Positions 13,601-25,737 of a stretch of DNA of 64,000 nucleotides are shown piece by piece. A program made the translations under genes and the position numbers. Location of the stretch: positions 28,438,116-28,502,115 of the forward strand of contig NC_068347.1 in the NCBI RefSeq assembly GCF_014633365.1, read 5' to 3'. Source of the stretch: Diospyros lotus. Its lineage: Eukaryota > Streptophyta > Magnoliopsida > Ericales > Ebenaceae. The number at the start of each line of letters is the position of its first letter. Within the stretch, counting starts at the first letter, position 1. The notes beneath the pieces were generated by a model. The model worked only from the letters and a program-made list of their open reading frames with translations. It searched no databases and was not told the origin of the DNA.

Positions 13601-16600
13601 ATTTCCAAAACCACACCTCCTATGGCTACGGGAGATGCTGTTCCGTTTGAATAACCAACTGGTAATGCTTCTACCAATGAGCTACTAGGGATGTATCATT
13701 CATATCGTCTAGATGGCAGAAACTATCTCCAATGGTCTCAACTAGTGAGAACTTTCCTAAATGGCCGAGGAAGATAGCTTATCTGACTGAACCAACACCC
13801 AAGACCTTTGATCCACCGTATGGGATGTTGAGGACAATGATAATGTCTTGGCTCTGGAACTCTATGCTGCTGGATGTAAGAAGAATTACATGTTTTTATC
13901 TTCAACAAAGGATATTTGGGAAATGGTTAAACGAACCTATTCTAAAGTGCAAGATACTTCTGTTATCTTTGAGATTAAAATAAAAATAAGTGGTTCCAAC
14001 CAGGGATCTTTGTTGATGACCGATTATTACAATAGGATGAATGGGTGTTGGTTTGAGTTTGATCATTATCAGGACATAAAAATGGTGTGCAGGAAGATGC
14101 TTCTATCCTTACTTCCATATTTGAAAGGGACAAAATTGTAGAGTTCTTGGTTGGTCTTAATCCCGAGCATGATTAGGTGAGAGTACAGATTCTTGGTAGG
14201 GGGAAACTTCCATCCCTCAATGAGGTATTTTCTATGATCCGTAGTGAAGAACATAGAAGAATAGCGATGTTTAATGAGTCTAATCTTGAGTGGGCAGCCA
14301 TAGTGTCCAACTAGATGGATGGATCATGTTCCGGGTCACAACAACAAAGGAATGACTCACCCTAGACAACAAAGCCGAGAAGGTTTGTGGTGTTCATATT
14401 GCAAAAAACCGAAGCACTCTAGAGAAACATATTTTGAGTTGCAAGGAAAGGAGGTTCTTCTAAATAAGATGGGAGGCTTTTGGAATTTGCAACCCAGAAA
14501 TCAAGCGCAAGCCCATCTCACAACCAAGGAATATGAGGAAACAACCACAGAAAAGACAGATCCTACTGCAACTTCTGACCTAGGTGAACTAAATGTTGAA
14601 GAAATCAGTAAAAGCTAAAATCATTCATGTAAATTATTCAGAATGGATCTTGTTCTCTGGCACAAGCAAAGTACGCGTCTTAATTTTGAGTCTTTTATTG
14701 CCTCACAAACTGATAAGAATGGCTTATGGATTCTAGATTCAGGAGCTACCGACCACATAACCTATGACTCAAAATGTTTTTGAAAACTATAAACCAATGG
14801 CTAGTTCCAAAACAATAGCGGCAGCCAATGGTCATACAGTTCCTATAGTAGGCCAGGGAAGTGTTATTCTTAATTCATCACTTCCTGTTCAGCATGTTTT
14901 TCAAATTCCTAATCTGTCTACCAATCTAATTTCTGTTCATTAGCTCACCAAAGACCTTAACTACTGTGTTGTTTTCGCTCCTCATGCTTGTGAGTTTTAG
15001 GAATTGGACTCGGGGAAAATGACTGGTATTATTAAGGAACGGAATGGGCTATACTATTTGAAGAGGGACTGTGAGATCACTAAAGGGGACCAGCCTATCC
15101 TTGCCTGCTCATCATAGCCTACTCCTGCCATGACTAAAATATGGCTCCAACACTTTCATTTAGGCCATCCTCCTTTTAGTTTGTTGCAAACCATGTTTCC
15201 TTCTTTGTTTAAGGGTTTAAATGTTACTAGTTTTCATTGTGATGTGTGTGAATTCTCCAATCATCACTGAGTGTCCTATCCAATCGGAATAAACTCTCTT
15301 CTATTCCATTTTCTTTGGTGCACTCCGATGTTTAGGGACCATCTAGGATTCCTAATTGTTTTGGGGCTAGATGGTTCATTTTATTCATTGATGATTCTGT
15401 AACTAATCAAGCTTTAAACATTTCAGCTTTGTTTTTCTCTGGTCTTACCTAGCTTGCAGTATTTATGGTTGAATGTGTATACCTAGAGGATTTTTTCTCT
15501 ACTTTTGAGATATCCTCTTTCTTTAACCTCCAACCCGGGAAGGGTATATCATTGGTTCTTCACCTGCTTAACTTGAAATGAAAAGAAATGACACCAGACA
15601 CATACTAATTTTTCTCTATATAGGAAATTACATAATGAAGACACTCCGACAAATCAAAGGTATATATGGAAAGCACCGTTGATATAGATGTTGTGAACTC
15701 TATACATGAAATGAATAAAATGGCTGATGAATTTCTTATTTAAAAAATATCAATGGCATACTAACTTTTTAGGATAGAAGATCATGTACGTGTATATATG
15801 CAGTCGTGTGTGCAATATTCCATGTTTAATCTGGAACCTGTGGTAATGTATGCCAAAGAGATTGAGCAAGATGGCAGCACTAGTATCTAACGCCTGTCTA
15901 TGGTAGCAGTATTATGTGGAATGTCATGCCGATAATGTCATGACACAAATTTGAGGAGAGTGAAACCAGTTTGTGCATCTGCCCCTAAAAAAAAAAAATA
16001 TATAACTAGCTTCCGTATGCCTTGTCTGTACGTGTAGAAAGGCAACACAATAATAATAGGGTAATATAAGGTTATGACATTTATAGGTGCAGGATACCTA
16101 GTGATGGAGCAGGATAAATGGTTTCTTGTCTTAAGTCAACATACCAACCCCCACTCCACCTCAGAAGAAGTAAAATAAGGAATTCACTTAGGTAGTGTTT
16201 ATTAATAATCAAGATATGTGGTGAAAAGGGTAAGACATGGGAAGCATTCTGGATTTTTGTCCTTTCTAATGTGTTTGTGTTTATTAAACTTATCTGACAA
16301 TCCCTGAAAAAACCCTTACGTGACTTCTTATTTGACTTTTTATAGATAAATTTATTTGGCTCCCCTTTCAGATAAATTTATTTGATATTTTACAGATAAA
16401 CGTAAATTATCTATATGCCAATTGTATAAAAGCCTCACCCATTTCTCTTCTCATTGTTCATCTTCTTCCTTGAGGATTGCTGTTCATCTTCTTTGTCGCC
16501 ACTGTCCATTTGGCCACTGATCTTCCTCGCCTTTCATCTTCTTCCTCATCATCGAATCATCCGGCCACCGTTGGTCTCCCTTTCCCCTTTGCTTCACTGT

Positions 16601-17119
16601 TCGGCGACTGCTGATCTTCCCCCTTGGCTTCCCGTCCGTCCACTGGTCTTTCTTTGATCTTCCTTTTATCTCCTTGGCTTCATCGATCTTCCGTTGATCT
16701 TCTTCTTCTTCGATCTTCCTTCATCTGCTTTATCTTGACTATTCTATATCTTGGTATGGAAATTATTTCAACCTTATCTTAATACTCCTTTATCTTGCTC
16801 ATTTTAACAAATGATACCTTAATAGAGTAGCACTTTGTCGCTTAATTATTAGAAATGACCACTAACACTCTTTAAGGCAGGATAGGGAAGAACTTAAAAA
16901 GAAGTGTGAAGAATTATCTGGTTGATATGATTCCGTTATTCTTCTATTAGACACTGCATGATAGTCTCACTCTTCTAATATATGTGCTTCTTAAACATCT
17001 GGTTAGTTGGAGCAGTTGGGGATGGTTGGAATTAATCAGGGTGCCTACAGAACTTGATCTGATTAGCTTAACCCAGCAAATTGTAAAATTACTTATATTT
17101 TCCTTTATGCGCAGATTGA
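4617..17119 (+). CDS. FCA: Flowering time control protein FCA, C-terminal exons (partial gene)
   Basis: FCA is a nuclear RNA-binding protein of the autonomous flowering pathway; its WW domain binds the 3'-end processing factor FY. Visible exons are 4617-4820, 4933-5127, 5209-5247, 11336-11401, 11478-11523 and, less surely, 17115-17119 ending at a TGA. Every junction has AG/GT borders, and the first four introns are phase 0, so the frame runs through. The WW domain spans the first two exons: Trp in SWTEH, then after 21 residues the Trp of WEKPEE with its following Pro. A Gln-rich stretch follows, and the conserved MWKNK motif lies at the end. About 184 residues are present; the two RRM domains must lie left of the window. 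Introns are packed with transposons, mostly in sense orientation. The neighbouring convergent PRX40-like gene supports the identification, because Arabidopsis has the same order (recalled, not checked). I am sure of the gene and less sure of the last exon. Confidence 0.85.
5375..5540 (+). repeat. 5' LTR of the copia element in the FCA intron
   Basis: It starts TGTTAAGAGG and ends TTTTACA directly before the primer-binding site. Its last 60 or so bases are identical to the end of the copy at 9521-9685. Confidence 0.75.
5541..5552 (+). other. Primer-binding site (initiator Met tRNA)
   Basis: TGGTATCAGAGC follows the 5' LTR with no spacer; this is the standard minus-strand primer site of plant copia elements. 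Confidence 0.85.
6088..6329 (+). pseudogene. Captured RRM of an RSZ22-like SR splicing factor within the copia element
   Basis: Two adjoining frames together give a nearly complete RNA-recognition motif of the RSZ22/9G8 type of SR protein. From 6098 the frame reads VYIGNLDP (RNP2), an in-frame TGA, then DLDNEFRVFGVL. After a one-base shift near 6160 it reads WVSRRPTRYAFIDFDD (RNP1), LDGKSWWRAEMSHN and a Gly-rich end. The SHN ending followed by glycines is typical of the RSZ subfamily. No intron interrupts it. Downstream the same frame, apart from one TGA at 6327, continues into copia gag-protease sequence (ISKEGYAQFL, then the protease region). The piece therefore looks fused to the element rather than merely inserted. 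It cannot encode a working protein now. Confidence 0.7.
6330..9400 (+). pseudogene. copia gag-pol remnants (protease, integrase, RT, RNase H)
   Basis: The following are readable in order. Gag end and protease at about 6399-6728, with WIFDYSATNHMS where the active site DSGA should be, so the aspartic protease is dead. Integrase core around 7090-7370 (FIDDFPRATCVYLMK, CVLRSDN). The link to reverse transcriptase at about 7865-8242 (HPISNFVSY, NGTWGL). RT motifs NKNAFLHGN near 8394 and VVYVDDIVIIG near 8640. The RNase H end AAMHIASNHIFHERTKHIE near 9316-9372. Many stops and small deletions are present throughout. Confidence 0.75.
9412..9509 (+). repeat. 49-bp tandem duplication in the copia 3' region
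   Basis: A 49-base unit beginning TTTATGGA and ending GTTGGCTGA is present twice, 9412-9460 and 9461-9509, with a single difference between the copies. It lies just before the 3' LTR. The duplication is recent compared with the age of the element. Confidence 0.9.
9521..9685 (+). repeat. 3' LTR of the copia element in the FCA intron
   Basis: It matches 5375-5540, with several substitutions and a small deletion in the first half and identity over the last 60 bases. It is followed by the target duplication TGTTC. The first 15 or so bases are degenerate. Confidence 0.7.
9822..9846. repeat. (CT)n microsatellite in FCA intron
   Basis: About twelve uninterrupted CT units. Nothing else is recognisable between the copia element and about 10045. 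Confidence 0.9.
10045..10955. mobile_element. Mutator-like MITE with long imperfect terminal inverted repeats
   Basis: The left end around 10050-10115 (aggtttggtgaaatttaggg, gaccacccatc, attttgagaaattacaggga) reappears in reverse complement at about 10885-10955 (gatcaggcaaaattagggcg, gaccatccctt, attttgagaaattatagaga). The inverted match extends some 120 bases inward at lower identity. Long TIRs without coding sequence fit non-autonomous Mutator-like elements. I could not fix the exact ends or a 9-bp duplication. It contains a short (CT)n at about 10206-10221. Confidence 0.45.
11041..11275. repeat. Tandem duplication of about 120 bp in FCA intron
   Basis: Two diverged copies, 11041-11160 and 11161-11275. 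Both contain aacacttttttgtgct, gtgaatctgtt, aatatgaat and ggaactcattctaaacttg. No function is apparent; the second copy ends 60 bases before the exon at 11336. Confidence 0.8.
11980..12420. repeat. GGAAAAC-rich degenerate repeat region in FCA intron
   Basis: The motif GGAAAAC and its complement GTTTTCC recur about ten times on both strands, giving many small inverted repeats such as the pair around 12225-12235 and 12305-12325. It looks like the subterminal part of an old MITE. No clean ends were found. The rest of 11650-12464 is AT-rich with nothing recognised. Confidence 0.35.
12465..12632. mobile_element. 168-bp hAT MITE
   Basis: The terminal inverted repeat is CAGTGGCAGAGC at the left and its counterpart GCTCCGCCACTG at the right, flanked by the perfect 8-bp duplication ATTAACTA at 12457-12464 and 12633-12640. 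An 8-bp duplication with CAGTGGCGGAGC-type ends is the mark of hAT elements. The inside holds a GC-rich hairpin at about 12583-12612 (ccagctgggg ccaa ggccccagctgg). Confidence 0.9.
12950..13175 (+). pseudogene. Second RTE LINE fragment (RT C-terminus)
   Basis: The DNA from about 13000 to 13165 matches, with many changes, the stretch of the RTE at 2467-4040 that encodes SVAEMRMLRWMCGHTRKDK and the WFGHVRRR region. Here it has several stops. Borders are uncertain. The flanks (12641-12950 and 13175-13290) show only AT-rich DNA. Confidence 0.6.
13294..15450 (+). mobile_element. Truncated Ty1/copia element in the last FCA intron
   Basis: A probable 5' LTR runs from 13294 (TGTTAAAGATT) to 13477 (TTTCCACA) and includes a TATA-like TATAAATAG. 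It is followed at 13478-13489 by TGGTATTAGAGC, a primer-binding site with one change. Gag, protease and the start of integrase follow, then the homology stops near 15420-15450. No reverse transcriptase and no 3' LTR were found, so the 3' half is lost. Sense orientation relative to FCA. Confidence 0.65.
13600..15420 (+). pseudogene. copia gag-protease-integrase remnant
   Basis: Gag pieces at 13732-14620 include a UBN2-like segment (KDIWEMVKRTYSKVQDTS) and a zinc knuckle CSYCKKPKHSRETY, whose last Cys is Tyr. The protease active-site region WILDSGATDHIT is well kept at about 14728-14763. The GAG-pre-integrase segment LGHPPFSLLQTMFPSLFKG is at about 15160-15215, and the integrase start ends near 15420. 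Multiple stops and frame changes are present. Confidence 0.7.
15450..17114. other. Rest of the last FCA intron, no gene recognised
   Basis: AT-rich with pyrimidine-rich stretches (16450-16740). The longest open frame, 16454-16657, is low-complexity Ser/Leu/Pro text from a TCTTC-rich run and is not credible. Nothing else could be identified. Confidence 0.6.
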
Positions 17120-17340
17120 TGTTGAATGCCTCCTGCTGTGGATCGATTTACCTCATAGGAACTTGATATGAAAGGGCAAAAAGTTGGAGACTATAACTCA
17201 GCAAGTTGGCGGATATAAAGTTGGAACTAGAAACTGAATTGCGGCGATAAGGCAGGCTGGCCAGTGGCCTTCTGTCTCGAACTCAAAAGCCTACTGGGTT
17301 GTGTAATAGCAAAAAAACCTCACATTTTCCTCATCTTTTC
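17115..17340 (+). other. FCA: Probable last FCA exon and 3' UTR
   Basis: The exon ending at 11523 leaves a single G of a split codon. A pyrimidine-rich tract followed by gcag ends at 17114, and the next bases AT complete a GAT codon directly followed by TGA. The sequence after the stop is less AT-rich than the intron before it and runs to about 17340, as expected for a 3' UTR. This would make the final intron about 5.6 kb. The alternative is that the transcript ends earlier by reading through 11524, which meets a stop at 11646. This is inferred from splice signals and frame only. Confidence 0.4.
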
Positions 17341-17597
17341 CCCTCCTTTTTAATTTCAGTTTTTTTGCTTTGACAGTTGCTCGCACAAAGTTTCCTTAGT
17401 TAAAAGCTTGTAAGTTTTTAATGTACGCATTGGTAGATTTTCGATAACCAAATATGTAACGTTTATGGTTGTGCTAATTGATGCTTTACCTGCACATATG
17501 CAAAAGCTTGCGGTAGCATTACCAGTTTAGTTTCAATACATAGCTTACTAGAAGAGTCTTCAGATATCATCTCTTCCCTTACAAAGCTATCATTAGG

Positions 17598-19022
<1,425 letters not shown>

Positions 19023-19072
19023 CTAGCTTTGGTTAGTTTGGTTTTAGTAGAGTAGGCTTTGAGGTTGGCTCT

Positions 19073-19079
19073 ATATAAT
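19073..19079 (-). promoter_or_regulatory. Probable TATA box of the peroxidase gene
   Basis: On the minus strand ATTATATAG lies about 80 bases upstream of the start codon at 18992, leaving room for a 5' UTR of some 45-50 bases. It is the only good TATA motif close to the gene. Confidence 0.55.
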
Positions 19080-19258
19080 GGTTGCTTGGAGGCATGCAGA
19101 TCCTAGTACCGAAGGACTAGTAGGAGCAGAAGAAGACACAGTCAAGAGTAGAGCAGGTGGTTAGTTGTGAATGACATACTCTAGTTGTTTTCACCTAAGG
19201 CCCATGTGCTGCTTCGTGCGTTTGTGATCTCTTTTACTCGGCAAAGTTTCAGTTTCTA

Positions 19259-19261
<3 letters not shown>

Positions 19262-19300
<39 letters not shown>
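19262..19300. repeat. (GA)n microsatellite upstream of the peroxidase gene
   Basis: About nineteen GA units. The DNA from 19301 to 20536 is AT-rich and then pyrimidine-rich. A 125-codon frame at 20158-20535 has no recognisable domain and I do not regard it as a gene. Confidence 0.9.
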
Positions 19301-19302
<2 letters not shown>

Positions 19303-20536
19303 CGTCAAATATGAATAGATTAATTAATGAGTTTTATTTTTGTTTCTATGTTATTCAGTTTAATTTAATTTCATATTAACTATGTTATCTAATATAACTG
19401 TATGAGTACCTTTATCTATTACTATCTCATAGAATTTTTTAATATGAAAATGGTGTTAGAATCTTATCTCATCATTTTCTTGTTAGAGATTTCTTGATGT
19501 AATATTTTGTCATATTATTTTTTACAAGAATTTGTATTTTCAATTTGATTTTTAAAAATGTATTAAAATTATGAATATTGTGTAATTATTCTAACTTGGT
19601 TTGGATAAGGTGCATGTAATTATGACGATAAAAAAGAATTAAAAATAACTTTATAGTCAATAAATTTGTGCCATACACAATATATATATATATAATATTT
19701 ATCAAAATTTATGGCTTAGACATCCCAAATAGAAGATTTATGAGTTTAGGAATGTCTTTTTTAAGCTTAGCTTTGTTGAAAGAAGGTTGGTTACTCCTAC
19801 TTGGGTTTATGACATAATACTATGACTTCCTCATAACACACTTTGTGTGTGTGTCCATTTTTGTAATGACAAGAATTTTGATCTCCATTATGAAATATAT
19901 ATCACTACGGGTTTCTTTCTCTACATACAATCCCTACCTTCTTTGCTCGTCGGGTGTGACTAAGTCTCTCAATGCTGCCAACAAGCATGTGTTGTTTGTC
20001 GATCTCAAAGTTGTTAAATGATATTTTCTGCTCTTTTGCTTTTCTCTTTCTATTATTACCTACTTCTACCCTCCTTTGTTGCAACCTCTGTCTATTCTCC
20101 CCCCCTCTCTTTCTTTCCTTCACCCACTTGTTCCCATTGCAATCTAACCTATAATTTGTGGAAACCCTAAATCAACTAAACTACAAAAACTCTCCCATTT
20201 GGGAACCCCTTCCTAATTCAATTTACTTCATGGAGGTTCCATTAGCAAGTTGGTCATTGGACCCTAAGAAACAGGCAAATGGTCTTCACATTCAAAGATA
20301 TGTTGGATGTGCTCCGGCCCTACTCGTCCATTGCCTTTGTTTGTTGTTTGGGACTTGTATAAGATGTTTGTTTCTTCGCGTTTGTTTAGTCTTTCATAAA
20401 TGGTGGATGAGCTCGTGTTTATGCCCCTTGGTTTGTTCCATTTTGTATATGTTTGGAGGATTTGTTCAATTTTGTCGACGGCTAGGTCTAGTGTTTTTTT
20501 CTCTCCCCCTATTGCAAGCATCTTGGGTTTTTTGAC

Positions 20537-20944
20537 TGTAGAACTTTTAAATAAATAGCAAAACGATATATAAAATACTTGGATCGCAGTGGAATACTTG
20601 AATCTGATTTGGCTAACAACATCCGTGGAAGAAAACTATAAAAGCTTTCTTATCCGTCCACTCTTTGTCCGCCCAAGACTCGAGTGGTGATGCCGAAGAC
20701 GGTATATGAGCGATTAGAAACTGATTCTGATTGTCGTTTTTCCATTAGACTTTATGTCTATTTATAGGTATCACAAAGATACAGATAAACATATCTTTAT
20801 AGGAATTTGAATCTAATTCAAATTCCAATTACTTATCCCATTATATTGTTAAAATCCAAATGTTAATGAATTTGAAACAAATTCAAATTCATAACATTTA
20901 TCTTATCATTGGGAACTTATCCTAACGTAACCGCAATTCTAACA
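20537..20944 (-). repeat. 3' LTR of the minus-strand copia element
   Basis: On the minus strand it starts TGTTAGAATTGCGG and ends AAGTTCTACA. It pairs with 27459-27869 at about 90 per cent identity by eye. Confidence 0.92.
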
Positions 20945-21992
20945 ATCTCCCACTCAGGTACATGGGATAATGCTCAACTCATCTTCTCATACAAGACGTC
21001 AAAGGGTGCGACCTTGATGACAATGATAAGAGTACTATATCAAACAATCACCAATGCTAACATAGTACTACCGCAAAAAGAAATAAATGAGGGCAATGCC
21101 ATCTATGCCTTAGATAATAAATAACACATCTATCAAATGCTTCCAATATCTCAAGAGTAACTCTGAACAGCATTTGATCATTAATCGAAGTTCTTGCACT
21201 CATGATCATCACACAGATGATCGTTTGGACTATGAGTTGCAAAACTTACATGACGTGGTATAAATTATCTTTCCCAAAATTCAAACCAATCCATCTCTTG
21301 GTTCAATCACTTGCCCAGACATGGCTCGCCTAGTTGCTTTCTTGCTGGCCAATTGGGTGACATGCTAAAGTAGTGTAATTGAACCTCAACTTCATGAAAC
21401 AATTTTAGGTCAGAAGGCATATGTGAATAGGGTCCCACGCAGTGACAGAGAGAGAACAATCTTGTCACTTCCCTATAGCGGTCATACAAGCTCATGTTGT
21501 ATGATGTGCATGCTACGGTGGAGCTCCCACTAATCAGGGATGTCACACTCAAAACACTATATAGATGTCGGCCCAGTCACCACATAGGCACTAGCCTGAG
21601 TTACTCAACTTATGAATACTCACATCCTGCTTTTCTCAGGCTTGATATGGAATTCAAAGAATATCCATATTTGACTTCTTCAAATAAGTCTCATCTTAGC
21701 CGTACTAAGGCGACAATAATAATCTTGGATACCCCTCATGTATCAAGGCACTTACATTGACCACATAAGTCAAAGAGCAAGCTGTCTCATCCTGCACACC
21801 ACACAGGTGTTAGGGCGATCGTCTGCGTGAGTGGACCGATCCAAACCTGGTGACATTCACGAACATGTGCAATTATTTTCATATTTTCTATATCAACAAC
21901 ACAATGTCATATAATGAAAACAGAAAGAAGATAACAAATATCCATCAGCATAAATCAAAATGAATGTCGTAAACAATGATCAAATGTAGAAC

Positions 21993-24628
21993 TCAAATTC
22001 TACGTAATCCCATACGCCTCACATGAGATTCAAATACATTCCTGCTAAGTGGCTTTGTCAATGGGTTAGCCAACATTTCAGTGCTAAGAATATAACTTAA
22101 AATCACTTCTTTATCCATGATCAATCCTCTAATGTAGTGATATCTTCTTCTTATGTGCTTTCCTCTATCATGGAATTTGGGGTCATGTGCGAACTGTATC
22201 GCAGCCATGTTGTCGATACGAATTTCGACAGGTTCATCAGCCTGAGCTGTTACCCCGAGCTCTCGAAGGAAAGCACTAAGCTATGATGCATGTCTTCCAG
22301 CTTCTGAGCTAGCCACATATTCTGCTTCCATGGTTGACTGAGTAACACAATCTTGCTTCTTGCTTCGCCAAGAAATAGAGCCTCCACTAAGAGTGAAAAC
22401 ATATGCTGATGTGGAGACACTATCATCTTTATCTCCTCCAAAATCAGCATCAGTGTAACCATGAACTTTCATATCTCTACCTTGGAAAGCTAGGGCATAA
22501 TCATGAGTACCACGTAGATACCTCATAATTCTCTTGACAACTCTCCAATGTATCTCACCAGGATTACTTTGGTATCTGCTTACTAGCCCAACATCGAAAC
22601 AGATATCAGGATGAGTACACTTCATAAGGTACATGAGACTCCCAATAACACTAGCGTATGGTTTCTTTTCCATTAGTTTCATTTCTTCTTCTGTTTTTGG
22701 GCACTGACTAGTACTCAAGGTGCAACCCTTATCAATTGGAGTATCAACAGGCTTTGAGTTATCCATATTAAATCGTTCAAGGATCTTACGAAGGTAAGTC
22801 TCTTGAAACAAACTCAAAAGCCTCATTAAGCGATCCCTCGAGATCTTAACTCCGAGGATATAACTCGCTTCTCCTAAATTCTTCATCTCAAAGACAGAGG
22901 ATAGTCATTCCTTAATGGTGTTGATCATCTCCAAGTTGTTTCCAACCAATAAGATGTCATCTACATATAAAGACAAAATCAAGAACCCATCTTTTGTCCG
23001 TTGGATATACACAATGGTCTTCCTCCATCATGGTCAAACCAATAGAGGTGATGGCTTCATGAAACCGTAGATACCATTGTTTAGACGACTACTTGAGACC
23101 ATATATGGATCGTTTGAGACGACACACTTTGCCCTTCAGTAACAAAACCGATTTGTTGATCCATATATATCTCGTCGTCTAGTTTTCCATTGAGAAATGC
23201 TGTCTTGGCATCCATCTGGTGTAGCTCAAGATCTAAATGAGCGACGATTACTAGAATCACGCGAATAGAGTCAAATCTCACCACAAGAGAAAATGTCTCT
23301 AAGAAATCTACACCCTCCATTTGGGTGTAGCCCTTCGCGACCAAACGGGCTTTATACTTGTCGATTGATCCATCAGCTCAGCGTTTGATTTTCAAGACCC
23401 ACTTGTTACCAATCGCCTTTCTATTTGGTGGAAGATCAACAAGTTCCCACACCTTGTTCTTATCCATCGAGTCCATTTCCTCTTTCATAGCGATCAACCA
23501 TTGATCTCGGTTTGGGGAGGTTAAGACTTCTTCATAAGAAGTCAGCTCACTGTCATCCGACATGGCACACATAAGTACCCTTTCCTCAACATCATCGAAA
23601 TGACGACGAGGGATAAGCCCATGTTGGCTGCGTCGAATTACTTGAGTCTCCGAAGTACTATCTATGGGTTCACTCCCACTAACTGTAGGAATTCTCCCAC
23701 TGACAAATGGAACTTCCTCTTGTAACTCATACAATTGGGAGTCCTTATCAACCTCACCGATTCTTGGGAACTCATTCTCAAGAAACTCTATATCCCGAGA
23801 TTCTTTCTCAGTCAAACCCCTACTAGGATGTTCACCATACATGACGTATCCTTTTGAACCCGCATGATACCGAATGAACACCTTCTTGCTGGCTCTTGGT
23901 CTAAGTTTTCCATACTTGTGGGACGTGCTATGAACATATCCAGCTGATCCCCAAGGCCGCAAGTGATCCAAGTTTGGACTTCTACCAGTCCATAACTCAT
24001 AAGGGGTAGAAGGCACGGACTTGTTTGGAACACGATTAAGAATGTAGGTTGCAGTCAACAACACATCTCCCTAGAAACTAATTGGGAGATTCGCTTGCGC
24101 TAACATCGATCTAACCATTTCCAACAAAGTCCTATTTCAGCGTTCTGTAACATCATTTTGTTGTGGAGTGCCAGGAATAGTTAGGTGTCGAACTATACAT
24201 TTTTCCTCACATAGACTTTTAAACTGATCAGAAAGATATTCACGGCCTCTATCGGTTCAAAGAGTTTTTAAGCTCTTATCCATCTTATTTTCAATCTCAT
24301 GCACAAAGCGTCTGAAGCAATCTAAAGCTTCTGACTTGTGAGAAATCAGATACACGTAACCGAAACGTGAATAATCATCTATGAAGGTAATAAAATGTGA
24401 TGCACCATGACGTGCCCTCACATTCATAGGACCGCATATGTCGGAGTGAACTAACTCCAAAGGACAAGATGCACGGGAAGCCTTACCAAAAGGTTTCCTC
24501 TTGGCCTTACCTGCTAAGCAAGGCTCACACACAGTGAGTCTCACTTTACTGAGAGATCTCAATAGACCTTCTCTCGCTAGCCTTGCCATCCTTTCTTGAC
24601 CCACATGACCAAGTCTCTTGTGCCACAA
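21993..24628 (-). pseudogene. copia pol: integrase, reverse transcriptase and RNase H, broken
   Basis: Pieces in order on the minus strand. GAG-pre-integrase and integrase start at 24628-24257 (MWHKRLGHVG, C..C in CEPCLAGK, HSDICGP, FIDDYSRFGYVY). Integrase end and linker at 24064-23378 (ATYILNRVPNK, ELWTGRSPNLDHLRPWG, then NRDQWLIAMKEEMDSM). RT at 23344-23081 ([31 protein letters not shown]). The second half of RT and RNase H at 22886-22281 (LGEASYILGVKI, YADxD-type segment YTDADFGGD, STMEAEYVASSEA). The RNase H tail is at 22208-21993 (DPKFHDRGKHI, ANPLTKPL). Frameshifts and stops separate the pieces, so it is non-functional. Confidence 0.88.
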
Positions 24629-24666
24629 ATCACAATCAACATTTATGTTAGAAGAAGTAGAAGAAA

Positions 24667-25737
24667 CTAAAGCAATAGAATGGTTATTAAAACATGATCC
24701 AAATTAAGTTTGAAAAAACCATCTACTAAGAAACCACCACCAAAGAATGTATCATCCAAATAGATGTTCACGCTAGTATCATGGAAAAAAAAAGAATAAC
24801 CTTGCCCTAATAAACATGCTACTGATAATAGATTACACTGGACTCCAAGAGCATACATAATGTCCTTCAGGAGTAGAATCTTTCCATTCTTCATCTTGAG
24901 CTGGAACAAACCAACTCTAAGAACTTCTTCTTGTGTGCCATTCCCAAGCGTGACGTACTGAGTTTCCGCTGGCACCCGGTGGTAATCCACAAACCCTTCT
25001 TTCTCAACACTTATGTGTCGTGTTGCTCCTGTATCCACAATCCACTCAGGACGTGAGTATGCAACTAATGCATGCGAGCAAACATAAATCAAAGGGGAAT
25101 AAGAAAAGAAATATATCTTCTTTGGCTCTGGATAATCCCGAGCGAAGGGACCCTTCTTTTTACAATTATAACATTTCAATTTGGACAAGTCTTTCTTTTC
25201 ACGTGCCCCTCTTTTGGCCTTCTTGCTCTTGCCAATATTAGGTGTAGGCCCTGATGCCTTCGATTCTTGTCTCTTGTGTTTGGGCACAAAGCCCTCACGT
25301 TTGTCGACCTTGGCTACAAAAGCTACCACACGGTTCGCTTCAACGCGCTCCGCCTCAAGCTCCAAGTGACGTGAAATATCATCAAAAGTTTTGATATTTT
25401 CGCTGTGTGTCATAAGGAGCTTCACCCCTAGGAGTTGCTGCTCATCAGTAAGCGCTACTCCCGCACTCTGAAGATCTCTATTAAGTGAACCCATTACTCT
25501 CAAATGCTTAGCCATGCGATCGGCCCGCATGCTAACAAGCATCGCAAGACGAGCATAACAGTCCCTCTCAAGCCATTTGTCATAGGCCTGTTGTGTCGCC
25601 AAGGAAACATTTTCCCCTTGCGGCATGGGATGTGAAGTCTCTAAAACGTCCCATACTTTCTCCATCTGAAGTAGATACTGAATCTACTTCTCCCATGTGG
25701 AGTAGTTGGACCCATCCAACTTATCTATTTTGGTCAT
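24667..25737 (-). pseudogene. copia gag and protease, one stop and a damaged zinc knuckle
   Basis: The likely start is the ATG at 25737 (MTKIDKLDGSNYSTWEK). A TAG follows about 17 codons in, after which the frame is open from 25665 to 24667. The UBN2-type gag segment contains KWLERDCYARLAMLVSM and the HLRVMGSLNRDLQ region. The zinc knuckle reads CYNCKKKGPFARDYP: the His is Pro and the last Cys is Tyr, so it cannot hold zinc. The protease active site is WIVDTGATRHIS. Confidence 0.85.

Noticed and set aside
20158..20535. 125-codon frame left of the minus-strand copia element
   Set aside because: No ATG at the start of the recognisable part, Cys/Leu-rich text without domain; stops at the LTR border by chance.
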